From Spirochaetota bacterium (GTDB lineage: Bacteria; Spirochaetota; Spirochaetia; Treponematales; Treponemataceae), in NCBI GenBank assembly GCA_023443865.1, contig JAEZST010000021.1:43557-107556 (forward strand): a stretch of DNA of 64,000 nt, in the 5' to 3' direction. Position numbers and translations under genes: made by a program. This document shows positions 15,491 to 23,626 of the stretch, piece by piece (position 1 is the first letter of the stretch; every line of letters starts with the position of its first letter). The notes beneath the pieces were generated by a model. It ran no database searches. It saw only the letters and a program-made list of their open reading frames with translations, and was not told the origin of the DNA.

Positions 15491-16716
15491 TCCGTCTCCA
15501 GAATCCGCGAGACCGCGCGGTGGGCGGTGACGAAACACCCCGTCAGGAGGAAGCCCCCGGTGGGCGCGTCCCAATCGAGCATTTCCCCGGCGCAGTATAC
15601 CCGAGGATACTTATTGAGCATGAAGTATTCGTTCAATTCCCCGAATTCCACGCCGCCCGAAACCGATATGGCCTCTTCCAGGGGGCGGGGTTTCCGGCAG
15701 GGGAGGGGGAGGGCCTTAAGTAGCGTCGGGTTATCCATGATTATTTTGTACGCTTCACCGCCAAGCGCCCGGCGAAGCAGGATTCCCCGGGCCGGCGAAA
15801 GGCGAAGCCTCTTTTTCAAATAGGTAGACGCGCTCGCCTTTCCCCGATCGCCGCTGAGCCGTCGAAGGATATCCTTTGCTTCCAGGTCCGGGTAGAGATC
15901 AATAATGAGGTCGGCGCCGCCCTCGCCGCCGCTTCGGCCTTCCAGGGAGCGGACCAGGGCCGACGCGTGGGCGTAAACGGGAGCGCCCTCAATGCCCCAC
16001 GGGGTGAGCATGATATCGCCCCGAACCGTTTTGCCCGCGTAGGCGAGCGCGAGGTTTTTTACCGGAACGCGCCCTCCCGTTTCGCCTTCGCCAAGGGCGG
16101 TCTCAAAACCGCAATTGGCGGGCCTGAACGGGGCGAGCCGTATCCCTGCCTCGCGAAAGGCCTTCGCCCACAGGCCGTTCGAGCCGGTGAGCGGCCAACT
16201 GGCGCCGCCCAGGGCAAGGAGGGCGGGAAGGCCGGCGACGACTGTTTCCGAATCGGCCTGACCGGTGAGTATTGGCCCCTCTGGCGTGAATCCGGAAAAC
16301 CGGTACCCGAAGCGGAAGGAGACGAGGCCGGAGTCGCGCAGAAAACGCAACAAACCCTCGATAAGCGTCGAGCCATCGCCGTCCTTCGTGAGGATTTTTC
16401 CTCCCGATCCCCTGAATGTTCGCGCTCCGAGGGCCTCGGCCCATTCGATAACCCGGTCGGGCGGATAGTCTTCGAGCAGGGAGCGAAAGCGGCGGGACTC
16501 GTCGCCGTAGCGTTGGGCGAATTCAGCCAGGGGTAAGGCATTGGCGATATTCAGGCCGCTTGAGCCCGCGAGACGCAGCTTGAGGGCCGCCTCGCCGCGT
16601 TGATCGTAAATTTCGACGCGCCTTCCGGCTCGGACGAGTTCCGCCGCGGCGAATAAGCCGGCGGCTCCGGCGCCGATTATCGATACGGCTGCCTCTTTCG
16701 GGCGTACGCTTTCCAC
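15487..16716 (-). CDS. HI0933/BaiN-family NAD(P)/FAD-dependent protein
   Basis: This is a 409-residue flavoprotein of the HI0933 / YhiN / BaiN family, whose members bind FAD and whose physiological reaction is mostly unclear. It opens with the FAD loop SIIGAGAAGLFAAAELVRAGRRVEIYDQ and has the family blocks KLRLAGSSGLNIAN (normally GGGRCN-like), TKDGDGSTLIEGLLRFL, LALGGASWPLTGSNG and the C-terminal YCAGEMLDWDAPTGGFLL. No ATG fits; the GTG at 16714-16716 gives the right N-terminus and lies exactly 6 bases after a perfect -10 hexamer, so the mRNA should begin at the start codon. The family's GGGRCN is altered to AGSSGLN here. Confidence 0.85.
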   Translation of the reverse strand: MESVRPKEAAVSIIGAGAAGLFAAAELVRAGRRVEIYDQRGEAALKLRLAGSSGLNIANALPLAEFAQRYGDESRRFRSLLEDYPPDRVIEWAEALGARTFRGSGGKILTKDGDGSTLIEGLLRFLRDSGLVSFRFGYRFSGFTPEGPILTGQADSETVVAGLPALLALGGASWPLTGSNGLWAKAFREAGIRLAPFRPANCGFETALGEGETGGRVPVKNLALAYAGKTVRGDIMLTPWGIEGAPVYAHASALVRSLEGRSGGEGGADLIIDLYPDLEAKDILRRLSGDRGKASASTYLKKRLRLSPARGILLRRALGGEAYKIIMDNPTLLKALPLPCRKPRPLEEAISVSGGVEFGELNEYFMLNKYPRVYCAGEMLDWDAPTGGFLLTGCFVTAHRAVSRILETE

Positions 16717-16722
16717 GCGGGG

Positions 16723-16751
16723 ATCATAGGCGCGCCGTATGGCTCTGTCAA
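16723..16751 (-). promoter_or_regulatory. Strong sigma-70 promoter giving a leaderless transcript
   Basis: On the minus strand TTGACA (16746-16751) and TATGAT (16723-16728) are separated by exactly 17 bases, and six bases later comes the GTG start of the BaiN-family gene. The start site would be the G of GTG, leaving no room for a ribosome site. Confidence 0.85.
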
Positions 16752-16887
16752 GCGGAACCGGTCGGCCGGATATCGCGTCGAGCCGGTATTTACAAAGGGG
16801 ATAGCTAATTGGTATATTTTTTATAGATTGAATATCCGTGGAAAAACCATATTCCGCTCGATAATTGCAAGAATTCAGGAGGAATCC

Positions 16888-18147
16888 ATGATCAAGACCG
16901 TTAAAGACGTAGACCTTAAGGGCAAGCGCATCGTTATGCGCGTCGATTTCAACGTGCCGATGAAGGACGGGGTTGTCCAGGACGACACCCGCATCATGGC
17001 GGCGCTCCCCACCATCAAGTACGTGCTCGAATCGGGCGCGGCTTCGCTCGTGCTCATGAGCCACCTCGGCGATCCCTCCAAGGACGCCAAGAAAGCCCAG
17101 GAAAAGGCCGAGAAGGACGGAAAGCCATTTGATCTCGATAAATACATCGCCGGCAAGCACCGCATGAAGCCCGTCGCCGATTACCTCGCCGCGAAACTGG
17201 GCAAGACCGTCGCCTTCGCCGATTCCTGTTTCGGCGCGAAGGCCGCCGTCGAGGCGCTTCCCGCAGGCGGCGTGCTCATGCTCGAGAATACCCGCTTCCA
17301 CAAGGAAGAGACCGCCAAGGACGAGGCGACCCAGGAAATTCTCGCCAAGGAATTGGCCACGTACGGCGAGATCTACGTGAACGACGCGTTCGGAACCGCG
17401 CACCGCGCCCACGCCTCCACCGCCACCATCGCGAAATTCGTGAAGGTCAAGGTCGGCGGCTTCCTCATGGAAAAAGAGGTTAAGTACCTTGAGCCCATGG
17501 TCACCACTCCCCCGAAACCCATGGTCGCCATCATCGGCGGCGCCAAGGTATCCTCGAAAATCGCCGTGCTCGAAAGCCTTCTCAAGAACGCTTCCGCCCT
17601 CATCATCGGCGGCGGCATGGCCTATACCTTCCTCAAGGCCCAGGGACACACCATCGGAAAGTCGCTCGTGGAAGACGACTTCATCGATACCGCCAAGAAA
17701 CTCCTCGCGTCGGCCTCCGCCAAGGGCGTGAAGATCATCCTTCCCGTGGACCACGTGACCGCCGATTCCTTCTCCCCCGACGCCAAGCCCGTCGCCGTGG
17801 ACGCCCTGGATATCCCCGACGGCTACATGGGCATGGACGTGGGCCCGAAGACGGTCGCTATCTACAAGGAGACGATCCTCGCCTCGAAGTCCATCGTATG
17901 GAACGGCCCGGTTGGCGTGTTCGAGTTCGACTCCTTCGCCAAGGGCACCGAGCAGGTCGCCCGCCTTGTCGCCGAGGCCACCGGCAAGGGCGCGGTCAGC
18001 GTCGTGGGCGGCGGCGACTCCGTCGCGGCGGTGAACAAGTTCAAGCTCGCCGACAAGATGAGCCACGTTTCCACCGGCGGCGGCGCCTCCCTCGAGTTCC
18101 TCGAAGGCAAGACCCTTCCGGGTATCGCGGTTCTCGAAACGAAGTAA
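16888..18147 (+). CDS. pgk: Phosphoglycerate kinase
   Basis: PGK transfers phosphate from 1,3-bisphosphoglycerate to ADP. The 419-residue protein shows the N-terminal signature RIVMRVDFNVPMKDG, the basic-patch region LMLENTRFHKEE, the interdomain segment IIGGAKVSSKIAVLESLL, and the ATP-binding C-terminal domain with NGPVGVFEFDSFAKGT and SVVGGGDSVAAV. It has a lysine-rich insertion near residues 68-85 (SKDAKKAQEKAEKDGKP) common in bacteria. AGGAGGA precedes the ATG at 16888, which I prefer over the earlier in-frame start at 16828. The gene is flanked by its own promoter region and a strong terminator. Confidence 0.97.
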   Translation: MIKTVKDVDLKGKRIVMRVDFNVPMKDGVVQDDTRIMAALPTIKYVLESGAASLVLMSHLGDPSKDAKKAQEKAEKDGKPFDLDKYIAGKHRMKPVADYLAAKLGKTVAFADSCFGAKAAVEALPAGGVLMLENTRFHKEETAKDEATQEILAKELATYGEIYVNDAFGTAHRAHASTATIAKFVKVKVGGFLMEKEVKYLEPMVTTPPKPMVAIIGGAKVSSKIAVLESLLKNASALIIGGGMAYTFLKAQGHTIGKSLVEDDFIDTAKKLLASASAKGVKIILPVDHVTADSFSPDAKPVAVDALDIPDGYMGMDVGPKTVAIYKETILASKSIVWNGPVGVFEFDSFAKGTEQVARLVAEATGKGAVSVVGGGDSVAAVNKFKLADKMSHVSTGGGASLEFLEGKTLPGIAVLETK

Positions 18148-18207
18148 TTACTGCATCTCCGGGGTTTGCTGGCCCGCGGAGGATGTACTCTACGATGTTT
18201 AAAAATA

Positions 18208-18250
18208 ACGGTCCGGTTCGAGCTTGACAGATCGAACCGGACCGTTTTTT
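18208..18250 (+). terminator. Intrinsic terminator of pgk
   Basis: A perfect 14-bp stem (ACGGTCCGGTTCGA with TCGAACCGGACCGT) around a 10-base loop leads into six T. It is the longest perfect stem in the window. Confidence 0.93.
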
Positions 18251-18296
18251 ATTCCGCCACCTTGAGGCCTTCGGTGGCATTTATTCCGGGAGGGCG

Positions 18297-18305
18297 TGTT
18301 ACAGT
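18297..18305 (+). promoter_or_regulatory. Extended -10 element directly before the radical SAM gene
   Basis: TG-T-TACAGT (TG at 18297-18298, hexamer 18300-18305) ends 6 bases before the ATG at 18312, with ATTCAT between. No ribosome site fits, so translation is probably leaderless. The -35 region (GGCATT) is weak, consistent with an extended -10 promoter. Confidence 0.55.
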
Positions 18306-18311
18306 ATTCAT

Positions 18312-19514
18312 ATGGATAAAAAAGCTCCGGCCAACACCGACCCCTTTATCGCCCGTATGGATTCCGGCATTTCCCGTCTTGCCCGGCGGGCTTTTTCCGT
18401 CGCCCGCCGCTGGCCCCGGTCCCTACCAGCCTTTGCTCGCATCGCGCTCCATCAGGGGCGCGCAGCCCGTTCCCGCTCTTTGAATCGCGCTCAGGGCATA
18501 CCGGTTCCCGCCTTCATGATTGTCAGCGTAACCAGAAAATGCAACCTACACTGCGCTGGCTGCTATTCCCGGGCAACGGAGGCGCGGGAACGGAGCGAGG
18601 GCCGCCCTGCCGAACTGGATTTTGAGCGTCTTTCTTCGGTGATCGGCGAGGGGTCTTCCCTGGGCGTCTCCTTCATGCTGCTTGCGGGCGGCGAGCCCTT
18701 CGTCCGCGTCCGTGAACTTATAGCCCTGGCCCGCGCCAATCTCTCAGTCGTTTTTCCCGTTTTCACCAACGGTACCCTGATGGACGACGAGGCCGTGCGG
18801 CTGCTCTCCCGTACCCGCAACCTGGTTCCCATTCTGAGCGTGGAAGGCCGCCGCGATTCCACCGATGGCCGCCGCGGCGGGGGCGTGTATGAAGCGGCCC
18901 TGCGCCGTATGGAAGCCCTTCGCCGGGCGGGCGTTTTTTTCGGCGTATCCTTTACGGTCATGAAGGCCAACGCGGCGGAACTTGTTTCCCGCGACTTTCT
19001 TACGGAACTTTTTGAATCCGGGGCAGGGGTGTTTTTTTATAATGAGTACACCCCCGTCGCCGAGGGTACCGAAGGCTTTTGCATAAGCGCCGAAGAACGC
19101 TCAGCCCTGCTCGCGGACCTGGAGGTTCTCCGGCATGAGTTCCCCGCGATCTTTCTCGCCTTTCCCGGCGACGAAGACAAGTACGGCGGCTGCCTCTCCG
19201 CTTCCCGGGGCTTCGTCCACGTCGCGCCCGACGGTCGGCTTGAGGCTTGCCCCTTCGCGCCCTTCGGCGACTCGTCCGCCCGGGACATGCCTCTCGCGGA
19301 GGCGCTCCGGTCGCCCCTTTTGGCGGCGATCCGCGAACACCACGACGAGCTTGCGGAAACCGCCGGGGGCTGCGCCCTCTGGAACCGGCGCGATTGGGCG
19401 GAAGGTCTCGTGGCGCTCGGATCAGGACGCGAGCCGGGCGATACCGCCGATGCGGCAGACTCGTTCGGCGTCGATTCGCGCGCGTTTGAGACCGTTGCCG
19501 AGCCGGTTACATAA
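18312..19514 (+). CDS. Radical SAM protein with SPASM-like C-terminal cysteines
   Basis: The 400-residue protein has the radical SAM cluster motif CNLHCAGCYS (Cys77, 81, 84) followed by the LLAGGEPFVR SAM-contact motif and a TIM-barrel-like sequence ending near residue 260. Three further cysteines (GGCLSAS, LEACPFAP, GGCALW) in the last 120 residues resemble a reduced SPASM/auxiliary-cluster domain, as in enzymes that modify peptides or mature proteins. About 65 basic residues precede the radical SAM core and could contact a membrane or nucleic acid. No peptide substrate gene is adjacent. The function is unknown. Its end overlaps the converging oleate hydratase gene by 8 bases. Confidence 0.85.
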   Translation: MDKKAPANTDPFIARMDSGISRLARRAFSVARRWPRSLPAFARIALHQGRAARSRSLNRAQGIPVPAFMIVSVTRKCNLHCAGCYSRATEARERSEGRPAELDFERLSSVIGEGSSLGVSFMLLAGGEPFVRVRELIALARANLSVVFPVFTNGTLMDDEAVRLLSRTRNLVPILSVEGRRDSTDGRRGGGVYEAALRRMEALRRAGVFFGVSFTVMKANAAELVSRDFLTELFESGAGVFFYNEYTPVAEGTEGFCISAEERSALLADLEVLRHEFPAIFLAFPGDEDKYGGCLSASRGFVHVAPDGRLEACPFAPFGDSSARDMPLAEALRSPLLAAIREHHDELAETAGGCALWNRRDWAEGLVALGSGREPGDTADAADSFGVDSRAFETVAEPVT

Positions 19515-21276
19515 TCCCGTAGCGCTCGAGCACTTCCTCGATCACCGTTCCCTTCACCTTCTTCAGCGCCACCTTTTTCGCGAGGTTCGCGGGGAAGGGG
19601 AGCTTTTTGTCCGCGGGTTTCGCGCCGTCCATCATGCGGACAGTGGAAGAAAGCAGAGTGCGCACGTCGTAGACCGACGCGAAGGGTTCCGGCACGCCCC
19701 GGTCAACGTCGAGGAGCGTGTACACCGCTTCCATGGCGGTGCGCACGGAATACTCGGTGGTGAACACCGTGTCCCGGCCCGTGTCGGCGAACTGGCCCAG
19801 GAACGCGAGGTTCACTGAACCCTCGGGCACGACTTTGGGCCGGTCTCCCGCCGCGCGGGGCATGAAAAACGCCGTGATGTAGGGCATCATGACCGGCACG
19901 CAGCGCGCGGAGTTCTCTGCCAAGTCCGGAATCAACTCCACGGGTACTCCCATATGGTAGAGCCACTCCATGGTGATTTCCTTCCCCGTACAGTCCTTCA
20001 TCGCCTTTTTCACGTAATCGCCGCTCACGTCGGAAAAGAGCCCGTACACCCACACCACGAGCTGGTCCGGCTTTTGCGCCTTGAAATGGGGCTGCCGGTT
20101 CAGCGTCCAGCTCAGGAGCCAGGCCGAGTCCTTCGCCGAAACGATGCCCCCGGTAACTACCTTGCCGGAGAAAGGGTCGCGCTTGCAGATTTTCTCGATA
20201 TAGGGCGGGATACGGTCGTCCAGCGTGGTGACCGTCGCGGACTCCCATTTGGTGGCCTCGATGTTCGAGCAGAACTTTTCGGGGTTGCCGAAGGCTCCGT
20301 CCTGTCGCGCGAGGTTCCGCCACAGCTCCCAGGCGCCGCCGGGACCGCGGTTGATCGTCGCGGGGGTGTCCTGGTCGCCCATGCTGGAGTTTTCCGTACA
20401 GCTTCCGTTGGTCACGAACACGAGGTCGTCCTCTATCAGGTCGATGTTCTCGGTCTTGCCATTCCGCTCGCACACGATGCGCTTCGCGACTCGGCGTCCC
20501 CCCTTGGTCGCGACCTCCACGTTCGTCACCTTGGTGCCGTATTGGAAATGCACGTCATGGGCCTCCAGGTATTTCATCATGGGAAGGATGAGGGACTCGT
20601 ACTGGTTGTACTTGGTGAACTTCAGCGCCGAAAGGTCCGGTAGCCCGCCGATGTGGTGGATGAACCGCTGCAGGTAGAGCTTCATCTCCAGGGCGCTGTG
20701 CCAGTTTTCGAAGGCGAACATGGTGCGCCAATAGAGCCAAAAGTTCGACTCGAGGAATTCCTTCCCGAATACGTCGGTGATCTTCTTGTCGTAGAGGTCC
20801 CGGTCCCGGGTCATGAACAGCTTTACCATGTCCTTCGAGGCTGCGTCGGAAAGGCCGAATTTGTTCTCGGTCTTCGCGTCCTCGCCGCGCCGGATCGTCA
20901 CGCGCTGCAATGAGCGGTTGGGGTCTTTTTTGTTGAGCCAGTAAAACTCGTCCAGCACCGACGCTCCCTCGGTTTCCAGGGAGGGTATCGAGCGGAAGAG
21001 GTCCCACAGGCACTCGAAATGGTCTTCCATCTCGCGGCCCCCGCGGATCACGAAGCCCCGGTCAGCGGTCTTGATCCCGTCGCAGGCTCCGCCGGCGATG
21101 TCGAGCTCCTCGAGTATATGGATTCTCTCGCCCTTCATTTGTCCGTCGCGCACCAAAAAGCACGCCGCTGAGAGGGAGGCGAGTCCCGCGCCCACGAGAT
21201 AGGCCGACTTCTTGTCGACGCCCTCGGGCTTTACCGGCCGCGCGAAGGCTTCATAATTTCCGTTGCTGTAGTACAT
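19507..21276 (-). CDS. ohyA: Oleate hydratase (fatty-acid double-bond hydratase)
   Basis: OhyA adds water to the cis-9 double bond of oleate to give 10-hydroxystearate, using FAD as a structural and electrostatic cofactor, and helps bacteria tolerate host fatty acids. The 589-residue length is typical. The FAD loop AYLVGAGLASLSAACFLVRDG (about residues 25-45), EELDIAGGACDG, GGREMEDHFECLWDLF, the active-site strip FVTNGSCTENSSMGD and the NLAFLGQFADTGRDTVFTTEYSVRT end block are all characteristic. AAGGAG lies 9 bases before the ATG at 21276. A TetR-type regulator gene lies just upstream on the same strand. Confidence 0.94.
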   Translation of the reverse strand: MYYSNGNYEAFARPVKPEGVDKKSAYLVGAGLASLSAACFLVRDGQMKGERIHILEELDIAGGACDGIKTADRGFVIRGGREMEDHFECLWDLFRSIPSLETEGASVLDEFYWLNKKDPNRSLQRVTIRRGEDAKTENKFGLSDAASKDMVKLFMTRDRDLYDKKITDVFGKEFLESNFWLYWRTMFAFENWHSALEMKLYLQRFIHHIGGLPDLSALKFTKYNQYESLILPMMKYLEAHDVHFQYGTKVTNVEVATKGGRRVAKRIVCERNGKTENIDLIEDDLVFVTNGSCTENSSMGDQDTPATINRGPGGAWELWRNLARQDGAFGNPEKFCSNIEATKWESATVTTLDDRIPPYIEKICKRDPFSGKVVTGGIVSAKDSAWLLSWTLNRQPHFKAQKPDQLVVWVYGLFSDVSGDYVKKAMKDCTGKEITMEWLYHMGVPVELIPDLAENSARCVPVMMPYITAFFMPRAAGDRPKVVPEGSVNLAFLGQFADTGRDTVFTTEYSVRTAMEAVYTLLDVDRGVPEPFASVYDVRTLLSSTVRMMDGAKPADKKLPFPANLAKKVALKKVKGTVIEEVLERYGIM

Positions 21277-21391
21277 GATCGTACGCTCCTTGAAAAAGGT
21301 GTTAATACGGTCAATGTACGCGTGCCCCGGCGGGCTCTCAATCGACAAGAAAGCCGGGGTGTCGTGTTTTTGGACAGACTGCGCGAAATGT

Positions 21392-21976
21392 CTAGCGTTT
21401 TTTCTCGGGGAGGTTCCGTTCATTACCCGCGAACCGGGCGAGGGCCGCGTCAAAGTCCCCTTCGATCGCGATAGAAAGCCGCTCTATCAGGTCGACGGGT
21501 CTGTCTTCCATGCCCTTTTCAATCCAGTCGAGCATGAGCCCCACGAAGGCATGGGTATAAAAGCGGGCGACAAAATGCCTGTCCGTTTCCCGCACGCGAA
21601 GCCCCGCGGCTTTTTCGGAAAGCACCCCCGCCAGGAGAATTTCGGTTTCCCTCATCAGAAACCGGGTCAGGGATTCGAGGAAGGGGGAGTGGAAGGTCCG
21701 GTGGACGAAGGTCCGGTTTTCCAGGACGTACTCGAAAACCCGCAAAAAGCCCTTCTGCCAGGAATCGGCGTGCTTCATCCCCCCGATGGCCGCCGTGCCC
21801 CCGTCGGTGTAAATCCACTCGATCAGGGCGGTAACGTCCCGAAAATGGTAATAAAAGGTTTGGCGGTTCACCCCGCAGTCCTCAGCGATATCGACGACCG
21901 TCACCGCCGAAAGCGCGCGGTCCGCGAGCAACTTTTTCAGAGACGCGGCGAGGGCCCGTTTCGTAATTTCCGACAT
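21392..21976 (-). CDS. TetR-family transcriptional regulator, DhaS-like type
   Basis: The 194-residue protein has an N-terminal TetR helix-turn-helix (ITKRALAASLKKLLADRALS ... TVVDIAEDCGVNRQTFYYHF) at about residues 5-50, followed by a helical ligand-binding region (ALIEWIYTDGGTAAI). It is of the type annotated as TetR/DhaS-like. It is transcribed away from the MATE gene and toward the oleate hydratase gene 115 bases downstream, so it is a good candidate regulator of one or both. The -10 TATGAT ends 6 bases before its ATG, implying a leaderless mRNA. Confidence 0.88.
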   Translation of the reverse strand: MSEITKRALAASLKKLLADRALSAVTVVDIAEDCGVNRQTFYYHFRDVTALIEWIYTDGGTAAIGGMKHADSWQKGFLRVFEYVLENRTFVHRTFHSPFLESLTRFLMRETEILLAGVLSEKAAGLRVRETDRHFVARFYTHAFVGLMLDWIEKGMEDRPVDLIERLSIAIEGDFDAALARFAGNERNLPEKKR

Positions 21977-21982
21977 GGGGCC

Positions 21983-21988
21983 ATCATA
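21983..21988 (-). promoter_or_regulatory. -10 element of the tetR gene, leaderless geometry
   Basis: On the minus strand TATGAT (forward ATCATA) is followed by GGCCCC and then the ATG. A weak -35 (TTCGTA) lies 17 bases upstream. Confidence 0.6.
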
Positions 21989-22037
21989 ACCCGTTCAGTC
22001 GATTTACGAAAGATCGCGTAATTTTGCGGTTTTCGCG

Positions 22038-22066
22038 TTGTTATCGGCTCTTTCTCTCGCTATAGT
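22038..22066 (+). promoter_or_regulatory. Promoter of the MATE gene with a very short leader
   Basis: TTGTTA (22038-22043) and TATAGT (22061-22066) are 17 bases apart. The ATG is 9 bases after the hexamer, so the leader would be about 3 bases. The tetR promoter points the other way from the same 99-base interval. Confidence 0.7.
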
Positions 22067-22075
22067 CATCCCATC

Positions 22076-23518
22076 ATGAGTAATAACGAAAACGCATTCA
22101 GTCCTTTGGCGAAAAAAATGGCCGCCCTCTCGCTTCCCATCCTTGCGGGTCAGGCTTTCGGTCTCCTGTACAATCTGGTCGACACCTGGTTCATCGCCCG
22201 GATCGACCCTGCGGACCCCTGGCTCGTCGGCGCCACGGGCCTCGTCTTTCCCCTGTTCTTCATTATTTTGGCCGCGAGCTTTGGCATCACCGGCGGCGTG
22301 TCTTCCCTCGTCGCCCGATCCATAGGATCGGCCCGGGCCCTCGGCACGGACCGCAATCCACAGCTGGACAGCACCGCCGAAAGCGGCATGTTCCTGGCCC
22401 TCGCCGCAAGCGCCGCCTTCCTCATCCTCCTTTACGCCTTCGCCCGTCCCTTGCTCGCTCTTTTCGGCGGCACGGGCCAAATCCTGGAATACGGCTTTTC
22501 CTACCTCGTGTGGCTCCTTCCCGTAATACCTTTCATGTTCGTGAACGCCGTCTTCACGGGAATCCTCCAGGGTGAAGGGCGCACGAAACACATGATGGTT
22601 TCCATGATACTCGGCACCGTCGCGAACATCGTCCTCGACCCCGTCCTCATATTCGCGGCGGGAATGGGAATCGGCGGCGCCGGACTTGCCACCGCCATAG
22701 GCAATCTGGTCAGTACGGTCTATCTTGTCTCGGTCTTCATTGCCCAGCGCTCCTCCGTGCGTGTTCACTGGCAGGTCTCCCGCATTTCCTTCCCCGTGGC
22801 GGGCGAGATTCTCCGGGTCGGCGTGCCGCACAGCCTCATGAACTTCCTCGCCTCCATCAGCTTCATCTTTTACAACCGCATGATGGTCGGCATGAACCCT
22901 CTCATCCTCACGGCCTTCACCCTGTATTCCAGGCTCGAGCAGATCGCCCTCATCCCGGTGTGGTCCCTGTCGAGCGCCCTCTCCAGTATCGCGGGGCAGG
23001 CTGCGGGCGCCAACGACATCCCGCGCATGCGCGCCGCTTCCCGCACCGCCGCCTGGATCGGCTTCGCCGTCACCGGCACCCTCTATCTCGGCTATGTTCT
23101 CGCCAGCCGCCCGCTCTTCGCGGCCTTCCAGTCCGATCCCCGGGTCCTCGACCTCGCTTCGTCGATCGTTCCCTGGATGGCCCTCGCATCGGTCGTTTCC
23201 ATCCCGATTTTCATGTTCATGACGGTCATGTCCGTCGCGGGCTTCGCCAACCAGAGCCTCATCCTCACGTCCATCAGGATCTATGCGTTGAGCGTCCCGG
23301 CTTGCGCCATCGGCGTCTACGTCGTCGGCAAGAACCTCAACGCCGCCATGGTAGGCCTCTTCGTCGCTTCCGCGCTGTCCCTGCTTTTGACCCAGGCCTG
23401 GCGGTACCGCTTCTTCCGCGCCCTTGAAACGGGCCGGTTGGTGGTCAGGCTTTCCGCAGGCTCGAATTCTGTCGACGCAACGGAAACGCGGGACGAGGGC
23501 CCCTCTGGTTCGGAATAA
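22076..23518 (+). CDS. MATE-family multidrug/toxin exporter
   Basis: The 480-residue protein is a polytopic membrane exporter of the MATE (NorM/DinF-like) family, which exchanges cations for drugs or metabolites. It starts with the typical LAKKMAALSLPILAGQAFGLLYNLVDTWFI and shows two homologous six-helix halves, with the second beginning near residue 235 (GEILRVGVPHSLMNFLAS). GLFPL-like motifs and the conserved Pro in the first helix are visible. It diverges from tetR and could be its target. The substrate is unknown; with oleate hydratase nearby, an amphipathic toxic compound is a reasonable guess but only inference. Confidence 0.9.
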   Translation: MSNNENAFSPLAKKMAALSLPILAGQAFGLLYNLVDTWFIARIDPADPWLVGATGLVFPLFFIILAASFGITGGVSSLVARSIGSARALGTDRNPQLDSTAESGMFLALAASAAFLILLYAFARPLLALFGGTGQILEYGFSYLVWLLPVIPFMFVNAVFTGILQGEGRTKHMMVSMILGTVANIVLDPVLIFAAGMGIGGAGLATAIGNLVSTVYLVSVFIAQRSSVRVHWQVSRISFPVAGEILRVGVPHSLMNFLASISFIFYNRMMVGMNPLILTAFTLYSRLEQIALIPVWSLSSALSSIAGQAAGANDIPRMRAASRTAAWIGFAVTGTLYLGYVLASRPLFAAFQSDPRVLDLASSIVPWMALASVVSIPIFMFMTVMSVAGFANQSLILTSIRIYALSVPACAIGVYVVGKNLNAAMVGLFVASALSLLLTQAWRYRFFRALETGRLVVRLSAGSNSVDATETRDEGPSGSE

Positions 23519-23538
23519 GAAAAATGCAGTGGGAGGGG

Positions 23539-23556
23539 AGGGGAAGGCCTTCCCCT
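23539..23556. repeat. 18-bp perfect palindrome after the MATE gene
   Basis: AGGGGAAGGCCTTCCCCT reads the same on both strands. As RNA it gives a 7-bp stem with a GGCC loop, without a T-run. It is followed by a GC-rich pair of arms (AAGCGCGC at 23563 and GCGCGCTT near 23600). Confidence 0.7.
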
Positions 23557-23626
23557 GTCTCCAAAGCGCGCGGAAGCCTGCGCGCTCTTGCAGCGCGCTT
23601 CAGGGCATTATTCGCAGCGTTTATGG

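Noticed and set aside
22043..22075. Riboswitch before the MATE exporter gene
   Set aside because: The promoter leaves a leader of about 3 bases, too short for any aptamer.
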